From Porphyromonas sp. oral taxon 275 (lineage in GTDB: Bacteria > Bacteroidota > Bacteroidia > Bacteroidales > Porphyromonadaceae): a stretch of 64,000 bases of DNA. The stretch is from positions 1,674,001 through 1,738,000 of the forward strand of contig NZ_CP072333.1 of NCBI RefSeq assembly GCF_018127745.1, in the 5' to 3' direction. The position numbers and the translations under genes were made by a program. Positions 17,730-25,833 of this stretch are shown here, one piece after another. Position 1 is the stretch's first letter, and each line of letters begins with the position of its first letter. The notes under the pieces are model-generated. The model was not told the origin of the DNA. It was given only the letters and a program-made list of their open reading frames with translations, and did not search any database.

Positions 17730-19148
17730 CTAGCTCGCGCTACCGCCTCCACTGGCGCCGCCCTGAGCCTCGCGGGGCTTGCGGCGCTTCTGGCCCTTGC
17801 CGTGGGCCCCCTTGGGGCGCTGACCCTCGCGGGGCTGTTGCCCTTCGGCCTTCGCCCCCTCGGGACGTGGACCGCGGCCGCCTTCCTTGCGCCCGCCGCC
17901 GCTACGGCCTCCACCACTGCGACCCGAGCCGCCACTGCGGCCTCCGCCACCACCGCTACGTCCGCCGCCGCGTCCGCTGGGGACACGCTTGGAGGGGTCA
18001 TAGCTAGGCACAGGGCCGAAGGAGGGGTCCACGGGGATCTTGTAGATCTCGCGCCCGAGGAAGTCCTCGATACGGCCGAAGCCGTACTGCTCGCGCTCGC
18101 TAACGAAGGTGATGGCCAGCCCCTCATCATTGCCCCCACGCGCCGTACGCCCGATACGGTGAACGTAGTCCTCGGGGTCGTGTGGGATGTCGAAGTTGAT
18201 GACCATACGGATGTTGTCGATGTCGATCCCGCGCGCCACGACGTCGGTGGCGACGAGGAGATCCACGGTGCCGGCCTTGAAGGAGCGCATGACCTCTTCG
18301 CGCTTCTCCTGCGTCAGGTCGCTGTGCATCTGCTCGACGCGGATGTCGAGCTTGCTGAGGGTGCGCGCCAGCTCCTTTACCTTGAGCTTGGAGGAGGAGA
18401 AGATGATGGTACGTGTGGGAGGCGTCTCATGGAAGAGCTGCGTCAGGATGGGCACCTTCTGCGCCTCGTAGCAGACATAGGCCGACTGCACGATGGACTC
18501 GGGCGGACGGGAGATCGCCAGCTCCACCTCTGCAGGGTTGCGCAGGATCGTGTGGGCGAACTTCTTGATCCTCGGCGGCATCGTCGCCGAGAACATCACG
18601 TGCTGGCAGTCCTCGGGCAGCGCCTTGTAGATCTGCAGGATGTCCTCCTGGAATCCCATGTCCAGCATGCGGTCAGCCTCGTCCAGGACGAAGTAGTGCA
18701 CGCCCGAGAGGTCGGCCTGCTGCAGGTTGAGCAGCGAGATGAGGCGGCCTGGGGTGGCGATGACGATGTCGGCGCCCTTGTCCATGCCGCGGCGCTGCTG
18801 CTCCCAGGCGATGCCGTCGGTACCGCCATAGATGGCTACGGAGGAGATGGGGAGGAAGTAGGAGAAGCCCTCGACCTGCTGCTCGATCTGTATCGCCAGC
18901 TCGCGCGTGGGGGCCATGATGAGGGCATTCACCTTGGTGGGGTCGCCTTCGCCACGGCTTAGGCGGTTGATGATGGGTAGTAGGTAGGCGGCTGTCTTCC
19001 CCGTGCCCGTCTGGGCGCAGCCTATCATATCTCGCCCCTCGAGGAGCAGTGGGATGGTAGCCTCTTGTACGGGTGTGGTCTCGAAGAAGTTCATTGCCTC
19101 GAGTCCGTCCAGTACTTCGTCTTCCAGATCTAGTTCGTCAAAATACAT
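17730..19148 (-). CDS. DEAD-box RNA helicase (RhlE-like) with RGG-rich tail
   Basis: ATP-dependent RNA helicase of 472 residues. Visible motifs from the chosen start: Walker A AQTGTGKT at 45-52, PTREL, ATPGR, DEAD at 156-159, SAT at 187-189, then ARGID and HRIGRTARGG in the second RecA domain. The last 90 residues are a low-complexity tail of Gly, Arg, Ser and Lys (GGGRSGGGGGRSGG repeats, then basic KGQKRRKPR) that probably binds RNA non-specifically. The frame has an earlier ATG eight codons upstream, but this ATG gives a better match to family starts and sits behind a -7 box. Confidence 0.93.
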   Translation of the reverse strand: MYFDELDLEDEVLDGLEAMNFFETTPVQEATIPLLLEGRDMIGCAQTGTGKTAAYLLPIINRLSRGEGDPTKVNALIMAPTRELAIQIEQQVEGFSYFLPISSVAIYGGTDGIAWEQQRRGMDKGADIVIATPGRLISLLNLQQADLSGVHYFVLDEADRMLDMGFQEDILQIYKALPEDCQHVMFSATMPPRIKKFAHTILRNPAEVELAISRPPESIVQSAYVCYEAQKVPILTQLFHETPPTRTIIFSSSKLKVKELARTLSKLDIRVEQMHSDLTQEKREEVMRSFKAGTVDLLVATDVVARGIDIDNIRMVINFDIPHDPEDYVHRIGRTARGGNDEGLAITFVSEREQYGFGRIEDFLGREIYKIPVDPSFGPVPSYDPSKRVPSGRGGGRSGGGGGRSGGSGRSGGGRSGGGRKEGGRGPRPEGAKAEGQQPREGQRPKGAHGKGQKRRKPREAQGGASGGGSAS

Positions 19149-19169
19149 ATTCGCTAATGGCTTGATATA

Positions 19170-19177
19170 CAAATATA
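19170..19177 (-). promoter_or_regulatory. -7 promoter box for the helicase gene
   Basis: TATATTTG on the minus strand, 22 bases from the helicase ATG, implying a very short leader. The upstream element is a weak TGTTCG. Confidence 0.65.
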
Positions 19178-19551
19178 CCGCTTTTCTAGCGAACAGCCCC
19201 TGCCTCGAGGCCCTGCTGAGGCCTAAGGCCGCCCGCCGCTCCTCCCTACCTCGAATAGGCTCTGAGCCTTAGCCATCTCCCGCACAGCCCCGAGCGTCTC
19301 GCCGAGCCCTTCCTCCAGCCCCCCGCGTCTCTGCACTATCTCGGGCAGCGCTGGGGGATATCCTTTTCCCACGCCCCTCTACTCCGTCCTAGCGTCCTAA
19401 GACCAGCCCCCCGCGTCTCTGCACTATCTCGGGCGAAGCTGAGGGATAGAGCAAATCAGCTACTCAAAGGGCTGGCCGCGAGGTCGTCTCTTAGCCCTAG
19501 CGGAGCAAGACATGCTTGCCCGAGCAATCCATCAAGCGACCCGTGGAGCTA

Positions 19552-19823
19552 AGCCCCTATAGGGGCGACCCACCCAAAGCCCAGGGTGCGCAGCCCTGAA
19601 AGGGCGACCAAACCCTGGGTAGGATACAGCCAATGAAGACGAAGCCCTACAGGGGCGACCCTGGAAACCGCTGTGGCCAGCATCGGACAGCGTCCTCTCC
19701 CCTATTCCTGCTAAGGGTCGCCCCTGTAGGGCTCTAATCGCATGAATATGCTTGACCCAGGGTTCCGTCACACTTGCAGCGTTCCCTCACCCTGGGCTGT
19801 GAAGGGGTCGCCCCGCTAGGGCT
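19552..19823. repeat. 272-bp inverted-repeat element, copy 3
   Basis: Same architecture as the copies near 8 kb. The right inner arm has diverged (GTTCCGTCACACTTGCAGCGTTCCCTC split by substitutions) whereas the left arm is intact, so this copy's long palindrome is less perfect. Confidence 0.88.
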
Positions 19824-20155
19824 TACGCAGCCGCTCGCATACCCCCTCTGTCGGAGGATGGTGCTACGGGTATCTTCCACGTCCCCCCCTCAATAAGGGC
19901 GCGGCGCTGAGGGGTCAGTCCCGCCCCCGCTCTCCCCTACCTCATCTAGGCTCTGAGCCCTAGCCTTTTCCCCTCACCGCCCTTACTCCGTCCTAGCGTC
20001 TTAGGGCCAGCCTCCCACGCCTCTGCGCTATCTCGGGCGGCGCTGAGGGATAGAGCAAATCAGCTACTCAAAGGGCTGTCCGCGAGGTCGTCTTTTAGCT
20101 CTGGCGGAGCAAGACATGCTTACTCGAGCCATCCATCAAGCGACCCGTGGAGCTA

Positions 20156-20427
20156 AGCCCCTATAGGGGCGACCCACCCAAAGCCCAGGGTGCGCAGCCC
20201 TGAAAGGGCGACCAAACCCTGGGCAGGATACAGCCAATGAAGACGAAGCCCTACAGGGGCGACCCTGGAAACCGCTGTGGCCAGCATCGGACAGCGTCCT
20301 CTCCCCTATTTCTACTAAGGGTCGCCCCTGTAGGGCTCTAGGTGCATGGGTATGCTTGACCCAGGGTTCCGTCACGCTTGCAGCGTTCCCTCACCCTGGG
20401 CTTTGGAGGGGTCGCCCCGCTAGGGCT
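20156..20427. repeat. 272-bp inverted-repeat element, copy 4
   Basis: Near-identical to copy 3, with the same right-arm divergence, so both descend from one already-diverged element by tandem duplication. Confidence 0.88.
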
Positions 20428-20758
20428 TACGCAGCCGCTCGTGTACCCCCTCTGTCGGAGGATGGTGCTACGACTATCTTGCGCGTCTTCCCCCTTCAAT
20501 GAGGGCGGCGCTGAAGGGTCAGCCCCGTCCGCGATCTCGCTACCTCATCTAGGCTCTGAGCCCTAGCCTTTTCCCCTCGCCGCCCTTACTCCGTCCTAGC
20601 GTCTTAAGGCCAGCCTCCCACGCCTCTGCGCTATCTCGGGCGGCGCTGAGGGATAGAGCAAATCAGCTACTCAAAGGGCTGTCCGCGAGGTCGTCTTTTA
20701 GCCCTGGCGGAGCAAGACATGCTTGCCCGAGCCATCCATCAAGCGACCCCTGGAGCTA

Positions 20759-21030
20759 AGCCCCCATAGGGGCGACCCACCCAAAGCCCAGGGTGCGCAG
20801 CCCTGAAAGGGCGACCAAACCCTGGGTAGGCCAGTGGTATAAGAAACAGAGCCCTACAGGGGCGACCCTTGAAACCGCTATGGGCAGCATCGTGCAGCGC
20901 CCCCTCCCCTACTCCTGCTAAGGGTCGCCCCTGTAGGGCTCTAATCGCATGGATATGCTTGACCCAGGGTTCCGTCACGCTTGCAGCGTTCCCTCACCCT
21001 GGGCTTTGAAGGGATCGCCCCGCTGGGGCT
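20759..21030. repeat. 272-bp inverted-repeat element, copy 5
   Basis: Third tandem copy. Its centre (GTGGTATAAGAAACAGAG) differs from copies 3 and 4 and is nearer to copy 1 in style, while the diverged right arm is shared with copies 3 and 4. Confidence 0.88.
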
Positions 21031-21244
21031 TACGCAGCCGCTCGTGTGCTCCCTCGGTCGGAGGCTGGTGCTACGGGTATCTTGTGCGTCAAGCCCCCAA
21101 GGAGGGCGGCGCTGAAGGGTCAGCCCCGTCCGCGATCTCGCTACCTCATCTAGGCGTTAAGCCCTAGCCTTTTCCCGCGCCGCCCCTACTCCGCCCTAGC
21201 GGCCTAAGGCCAGCCGCCCACGCCTCTGCGCTATCTCGGGCAGC

Positions 21245-21330
21245 GCTGAGGGATAGCCTTCAGAGCGCTGACGGACGTCAGTGAGGCGGCTGACTGACGT
21301 CCCTCAGACGGCTGAGAGATATCCCTCGCC
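21245..21330. repeat. 22-bp palindrome array, four units (locus 3)
   Basis: Unit cores begin at 21254, 21276, 21298 and 21320, exactly 22 bases apart. Units two and three carry GACGTC cores, units one and four GATAG/GATATC. It lies between the 604-bp block and the uvrB terminator. The first unit is shared with the edge of the 604-bp repeat. Confidence 0.88.
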
Positions 21331-21407
21331 CTGCCTTCCCCTAGCGCGTGGCCTACCTTAGCCCATGCCCGAGGAGCTTTCCCCACGAAGGAAGGAGCAC
21401 AAAGGAA

Positions 21408-21449
21408 GAGCCCCGAGCGCTATCCTAGGGATAGGGCTCTCGGGGCTCT
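21408..21449 (-). terminator. Terminator of the uvrB operon
   Basis: 11-bp stem AGAGCCCCGAG / CTCGGGGCTCT with a 20-base loop that contains a further small inverted repeat (CTATCCTAGGGATAG). On the minus strand it is followed by TCCTTTG. Starts 35 bases after the uvrB stop. Confidence 0.7.
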
Positions 21450-21484
21450 GTACTTAGTGGGGGAAGGCTACTCGGGACGGGCGG

Positions 21485-23509
21485 CTAGCTAAGCAGACGG
21501 ACGCGCTCCTCGAGGTGCTGAAGCTCGTTGCGCAGGCGCGCAGCCTCGATGAAGTCGAGCTCGGCAGCGGCAGCCATCATCTCGGAGCGCTTGAGCTCGA
21601 CGAGCTTCTTGAGCTTGTCGACGCTCAGCACCTCCTCCAGCGGATCGGGCACAGCAGCCGTGGGGTCGGCCTCCATGTAGGCCACGGGCTGCCCTTCGTC
21701 CCCCTTGCGGTCGGGGAAGATAGAGCTGCTGTTCTTGACGATCTGCTGCGGCGTGATGCCGTGTGCCTCATTGTAGGCGATCTGCTTGCGACGGCGGCGC
21801 TCGGTCTCCTCTATGGTGCGGCGCATGCTGTCGGTGATCTTGTCCCCGTAGAAGATGACGCGGCCACGGACGTTACGCGCCGCGCGGCCTGCCGTCTGCG
21901 TCAGTGAGCGATGCGAGCGGAGGAAGCCTTCCTTATCGGCATCCAGCACCGCCACCAGCGCTACCTCGGGTAGGTCAAGCCCCTCACGCAGGAGGTTGAC
22001 GCCGATGAGGACGTCGTACTTACCCGCGCGCAGGTCCTCCATGATCTGTATGCGGTCGAGGGTGCTGACGTCGCTATGGATATAGCTGCAGGCGACGCCA
22101 TGGCGCAGCAGGTACTCCGAGAGCTCCTCGGCCATGCGCTTGGTGAGCGTCGTCACCAGCACGCGCTCCCCAGCCTCCACCGCCAGCTGGATCTCGTGCT
22201 CGAGGTCATCGACCTGATGCGCCGTGGGGCGCACCTCGATGATGGGATCTAGTAGACCCGTCGGGCGGATGAGCTGCTCGACCACCACGCCCTCGCTCTT
22301 GGCCAGCTCGTATTCGGCTGGCGTAGCACTGATGTAGAGGATACGCGGGGTCAGGCTGTCGAACTCCTCAAAGGTCAGCGGCCTATTATCCAGCGCGGCC
22401 GGCAGGCGGAAGCCGTGCTCCACGAGGCTGATCTTGCGGCTTCGGTCGCCGCCGTACATGGCGTGGATCTGCGGGACGGTGACGTGGCTCTCGTCGATAA
22501 TAAGGAGGAAGTCCTTGGGGAAGTAGTCCAGCAGGCAGAAGGGGCGCTCGCCAGGCTTGCGCCCATCGAAGTAGCGGGAATAGTTCTCAATGCCCGAGCA
22601 ATAGCCCAGCTCGCGTATCATCTCCAGGTCATAGGTGGTGCGCTCGTAGAGACGCTTGGCCTCGTAGGGCTTGTCCTCAGCCTCCAGCTCCGCCACGCGG
22701 GCACCGAGGTCGACGTCGATCTGCCCCACGGCGGTATTGACCTGCTCCTGGGTCGTGACGAAGAGGTTGGCGGGATGGATCACCAGACGCGACAGAGGGC
22801 CGTACTCGCGCCCACTGATGGGGTCGAAGGAAGCGATGCGCTCGATCTCTCCGTCCCAGAAGGTCACGCGGTAGGCCACGCCGTCGAAGCCTTCGATCGC
22901 GGGGAAGACATCCACCGTATCCCCCTTGACGCGGAAGTAGCCCGCCTCGAAGGTGATGCGGTCATTGACATAGTGGTTGAGCACGAGGTCACGCTTGAAC
23001 TGCTCTAGACTATAGTGGTCGCCCTCGCTCAGGCGGATGATCTTCTCCTCGAAGGCCTTGGGGTCAGCCATACCATAGAGGCAGGAGACGGAGGAGATGA
23101 CGATGACGTCCTGGCGCCCCGAGAGCAGCGAGGCCGTCGCCCTGAGGCGCAGCTTCTCGATCTCGGCATTGATGGCCATATCCTTCTCGATGTAGGTATC
23201 GGAGGCAGCGATATAGGCCTCGGGCTGGTAGTAGTCGTAGTAGGAGACGAAGTACTCGACGGCGTTGTCGGGGAAGAAGGCCTTGAACTCGGCGTAGAGC
23301 TGCGCGGCCAGCGTCTTGTTGTGGCTCAGCACGAGCGTCGGCTTCTGGACGCCCGCGATGACATTGGCCGCAGTGAAGGTCTTCCCCGAGCCCGTCACCC
23401 CGAGCAGCGTCTGGAAGGGCACGCCCTGCTCGAAGCCACGGACGAGCTCGTCGATGGCCTGCGGCTGGTCGCCTGTCGGGCGGAAGCGGGAGGTAAGCTG
23501 AAAAGGCAT
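21485..23509 (-). CDS. uvrB: Excinuclease ABC subunit B
   Basis: Damage-verifying helicase of nucleotide excision repair, 674 residues, normal length. Walker A GVTGSGKT near residue 39, the DNA-clamping beta-hairpin region YYDYYQPEAYIAASDTYIEKD near 93, the IIDESHVT Walker B, the YGDKIT and RAARN helicase motifs, and a C-terminal UVR motif (ELDFIEAARLRNELQHLEE) that binds UvrC/UvrA. It is the last gene of a four-gene run, 6 bases after mscS. Confidence 0.97.
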   Translation of the reverse strand: MPFQLTSRFRPTGDQPQAIDELVRGFEQGVPFQTLLGVTGSGKTFTAANVIAGVQKPTLVLSHNKTLAAQLYAEFKAFFPDNAVEYFVSYYDYYQPEAYIAASDTYIEKDMAINAEIEKLRLRATASLLSGRQDVIVISSVSCLYGMADPKAFEEKIIRLSEGDHYSLEQFKRDLVLNHYVNDRITFEAGYFRVKGDTVDVFPAIEGFDGVAYRVTFWDGEIERIASFDPISGREYGPLSRLVIHPANLFVTTQEQVNTAVGQIDVDLGARVAELEAEDKPYEAKRLYERTTYDLEMIRELGYCSGIENYSRYFDGRKPGERPFCLLDYFPKDFLLIIDESHVTVPQIHAMYGGDRSRKISLVEHGFRLPAALDNRPLTFEEFDSLTPRILYISATPAEYELAKSEGVVVEQLIRPTGLLDPIIEVRPTAHQVDDLEHEIQLAVEAGERVLVTTLTKRMAEELSEYLLRHGVACSYIHSDVSTLDRIQIMEDLRAGKYDVLIGVNLLREGLDLPEVALVAVLDADKEGFLRSHRSLTQTAGRAARNVRGRVIFYGDKITDSMRRTIEETERRRRKQIAYNEAHGITPQQIVKNSSSIFPDRKGDEGQPVAYMEADPTAAVPDPLEEVLSVDKLKKLVELKRSEMMAAAAELDFIEAARLRNELQHLEERVRLLS

Positions 23510-23515
23510 AGCGTG

Positions 23516-24436
23516 CTACTTACCCTGGTGGAGCGTCAGCTGTGGGAAGGGGAAGCCGATGCCCTGCTCGTTGAAGGCGGCGTAGACGCGCTCGTTGAAG
23601 TCCCAGTACACCGCCCAGAGGTCGCCCGAGGCGACCCAGGCACGCACGAGGATATCGACCGAGCTGCTATTGAGTTGGTGCAGGACGATGGTCGGCTCGG
23701 GGCTCGTCAGCACGCGCTCGTCCCGCTGGAGGAGGCTCTGGATGACGCCACGCACGCGGGGCACGTCCTCATCGTACTCGATGCCGATGGTCCACTCCAC
23801 GCGGCGCAGCCCCTCGTGGGAGAAGTTGACGATGACATTGCTGCTGAGGACGCCGTTGGGTATGAAGGTCGTCTTATTATCAGGCGTCAGCACCTCGGTG
23901 TGGAAGAGCTTGACGGCGCGCACCGTCCCCTCGGAGCCTTGGGCGGAGATGAAGTCACCGATGCCGAAGGGCTTCGTGACCATGATGATGACCCCGCCGG
24001 CGAGGTTCTGCAGCTGGCCACTGAGCGCCATACCGACGGCCAGACCCATGGAGGCCAGCACGGCGGCGAAGGATACGGACTTGACCCCGAGGATGCCCGC
24101 CAGCGTGAGGCCGAGGGCGATGTAGCAGAGCGCGGAGAAGAGCGAGTCCAGTAGCGTGACGGCCACACCATCCAGCTGGCGACGGCGAAGGATGCCGTCG
24201 ATGAGGCGCTGCAGGCGGCGGATGACGATGCGCCCGAGCCAGAAGAGCAGCAGGACGAGCAGCACCCGAAGGCCGAAGTTGATCAGGGCGTTGAGCCCCG
24301 CCTCTAGCTGCTCGTGGCCGAACCAACGCTTGACATCGAGGTTGAGAGGCTGCGTAGCGGTGTCGAGCGCGCTACGCATGTTGCTCGCCGCAGCCGTATC
24401 GGCAGGGAGCACACTAGTAAGGAGTAGTAGCTTCAT
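23516..24436 (-). CDS. MscS-type mechanosensitive ion channel
   Basis: Inner-membrane osmotic safety valve of 306 residues. After an N-terminal hydrophobic stretch and linker, three membrane segments (about 47-70, 95-118, 122-150) lead into the MscS pore helix, here GLAVGMALSGQLQNLAGGVIIM, then the beta-domain motif KPFGIGDFI and FHTEVLTPDNKTTFIPNG. The C-terminal cytoplasmic cage domain is complete. Between the MATE gene (31-base gap) and uvrB (6-base gap), same strand. Confidence 0.92.
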   Translation of the reverse strand: MKLLLLTSVLPADTAAASNMRSALDTATQPLNLDVKRWFGHEQLEAGLNALINFGLRVLLVLLLFWLGRIVIRRLQRLIDGILRRRQLDGVAVTLLDSLFSALCYIALGLTLAGILGVKSVSFAAVLASMGLAVGMALSGQLQNLAGGVIIMVTKPFGIGDFISAQGSEGTVRAVKLFHTEVLTPDNKTTFIPNGVLSSNVIVNFSHEGLRRVEWTIGIEYDEDVPRVRGVIQSLLQRDERVLTSPEPTIVLHQLNSSSVDILVRAWVASGDLWAVYWDFNERVYAAFNEQGIGFPFPQLTLHQGK

Positions 24437-24467
24437 AAGGGTATAAGGAATGATGATTGCGCCCTGC

Positions 24468-25826
24468 CTACAGCCCCTCGAGCTGGGCTGCGGCCTGACG
24501 GATATGCTGCTGGCGCTGCCAGAGATAGAAGCCGAGCATCACCAGCCCCTTGAGGATCGAGGAGAGACTGATGGCCCACCAGACGGCCTCGATTCCCCAG
24601 CCCCAGGAGGCGAAGAGGAGTGCCATAGGGATGCGCAGATAGGTGAGGACGAAGCTCACCGTGGCGGGGACGTAGGTGCGCCCCAGCCCGTAGAAGAGCC
24701 CGCCCGCCGTGATCTCCAGCATCATGAAGGCCTGCGACAGCCCCACGATACGCAGGTAGACACCGCCCGCCTCATAGGCCGCCCGCTCGGGGACGATGAA
24801 GGCGAAGATCTGCTCCCCAAGGAAGACGAAGAGCAGCGTCCCGACGATCCCCACCGAGAGGGTGAAGGTCAGCGCGCGGCGGAAGGCCTCGTAGACACGT
24901 GGCAGGCGCCGAGCGGCATAGTTCTGCCCGACGAGTGTCGTGAGCGCAGTAGTGACACCGCTGGCGGTATTCCACGTCAGGGACTCGATCTGTGCCCCTG
25001 AGGTCATCGTCGCCACGCCGATATGCCCGCCGAGGCTGGAGACCATGCGCCCCATGTAGATACTGACGAAGGCGAAGAGCACCTGGAGCGAGGCCACGGG
25101 CAGGCCTATCTGTAGGATGCGCAGCACATAGCTACGCTGCAGCCGCACTAGGAAGGGGAAGCCGCCGAAGAGGCGGTCGCGGCGCACCCGCTGCCAGAAG
25201 AGGATGAAGACCACCGCCTGGCTCGTCACCGTCGCCAGCGCTGCCCCCGAGACGCCCCAGCCCAGCGTGTGGATGAAGAGCGGGTCGAGGAGCATATTGC
25301 CCACCAGCCCCACGCAGGAGATGCGGAAGGGCGTGCGGCTGTCGCCTATGGCATTGTAGAGCCCCGTCAGCGCTGCCGTGAGGTAGACCTCGGGGAAGCC
25401 GATGAGCGAGATGTAAAAGTAATGTAGGGCATCGCTGCGCACCTCGGGCTCGAGCTGGTAGAGGTCGATCATCGGTGCGGCGAGCCCTGCGTAGAGGAGC
25501 AGCATCCCGAGGCCGAGCAGGAGGCTCATCAGCACATTGTGCGAGGCATAGCTACGTGCCTCGTCGAGGCGCCCTGCCCCTACGCTCTGCGAGATGGTGA
25601 CCTCGCTGCCCGTCTTGGTAATCAGGGAGATGGAGGCAGCGATCCAGGAGAAGACCGCCGCAGCGCCCACCGCAGCCAGCGCCTTACTACTGAGCTGCCC
25701 CAGCCAGATCATGTCGGTGAAGCTATAGGCGATCTGTATGAAGGAGGTACCCATGATGGGCAGCGCCAGCTGATAGAGGTGGCGGCGCAGGTCGCCCTGC
25801 GTGAGGTCCTTGATCTTATCGTTCAT
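24468..25826 (-). CDS. MATE family efflux transporter
   Basis: Twelve-helix inner-membrane Na+/H+-coupled exporter of 452 residues. Starts with a short cytoplasmic leader (MNDKIKDLTQGDLRRHLYQLALPIMGTSFIQ) typical of Bacteroidetes MATE proteins. Contains two homologous six-helix halves, with QSVGAGRLDEARSYA in the first and VGQNYAARRLPRVYEA in the second, both matching the (V/S)GxxxGAG/A-R-A motif after helix three. Substrate unknown. It starts 7 bases after the sulfatase gene, so probably cotranscribed. Confidence 0.92.
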   Translation of the reverse strand: MNDKIKDLTQGDLRRHLYQLALPIMGTSFIQIAYSFTDMIWLGQLSSKALAAVGAAAVFSWIAASISLITKTGSEVTISQSVGAGRLDEARSYASHNVLMSLLLGLGMLLLYAGLAAPMIDLYQLEPEVRSDALHYFYISLIGFPEVYLTAALTGLYNAIGDSRTPFRISCVGLVGNMLLDPLFIHTLGWGVSGAALATVTSQAVVFILFWQRVRRDRLFGGFPFLVRLQRSYVLRILQIGLPVASLQVLFAFVSIYMGRMVSSLGGHIGVATMTSGAQIESLTWNTASGVTTALTTLVGQNYAARRLPRVYEAFRRALTFTLSVGIVGTLLFVFLGEQIFAFIVPERAAYEAGGVYLRIVGLSQAFMMLEITAGGLFYGLGRTYVPATVSFVLTYLRIPMALLFASWGWGIEAVWWAISLSSILKGLVMLGFYLWQRQQHIRQAAAQLEGL

Positions 25827-25833
25827 CGAGCGG

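Larger units (their letters stand above)
19316..21260. repeat. Tandem triplication of a 604-bp non-coding unit
   Basis: The 272-bp element starts recur at 19552, 20156 and 20759 (spacings 604 and 603), and the surrounding sequence repeats too: ACTCCGTCCTAGCGTC... at about 19380, 19985, 20588 and, partially, 21189; GCTGAGGGATAGAGCAAATC at 19448, 20048 and 20648; GCGGAGCAAGACATGCTT in each copy. There are three full units and a fourth partial one that ends at the start of the 22-bp array. Copies differ at a few percent of positions by eye. No protein gene, transposase or target-site duplication seen. Confidence 0.92.

Noticed and set aside
17802..18962. Open frame of 386 codons opposite the DEAD-box helicase
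   Set aside because: Antisense shadow created by the Gly/Arg-rich tail and high GC; all helicase motifs are on the minus strand.
19532..20978. Three near-identical 79-codon frames in the 604-bp block
   Set aside because: They lie across the two arms of the palindromic element and read the same on both strands in part; spurious translations of repeat DNA.
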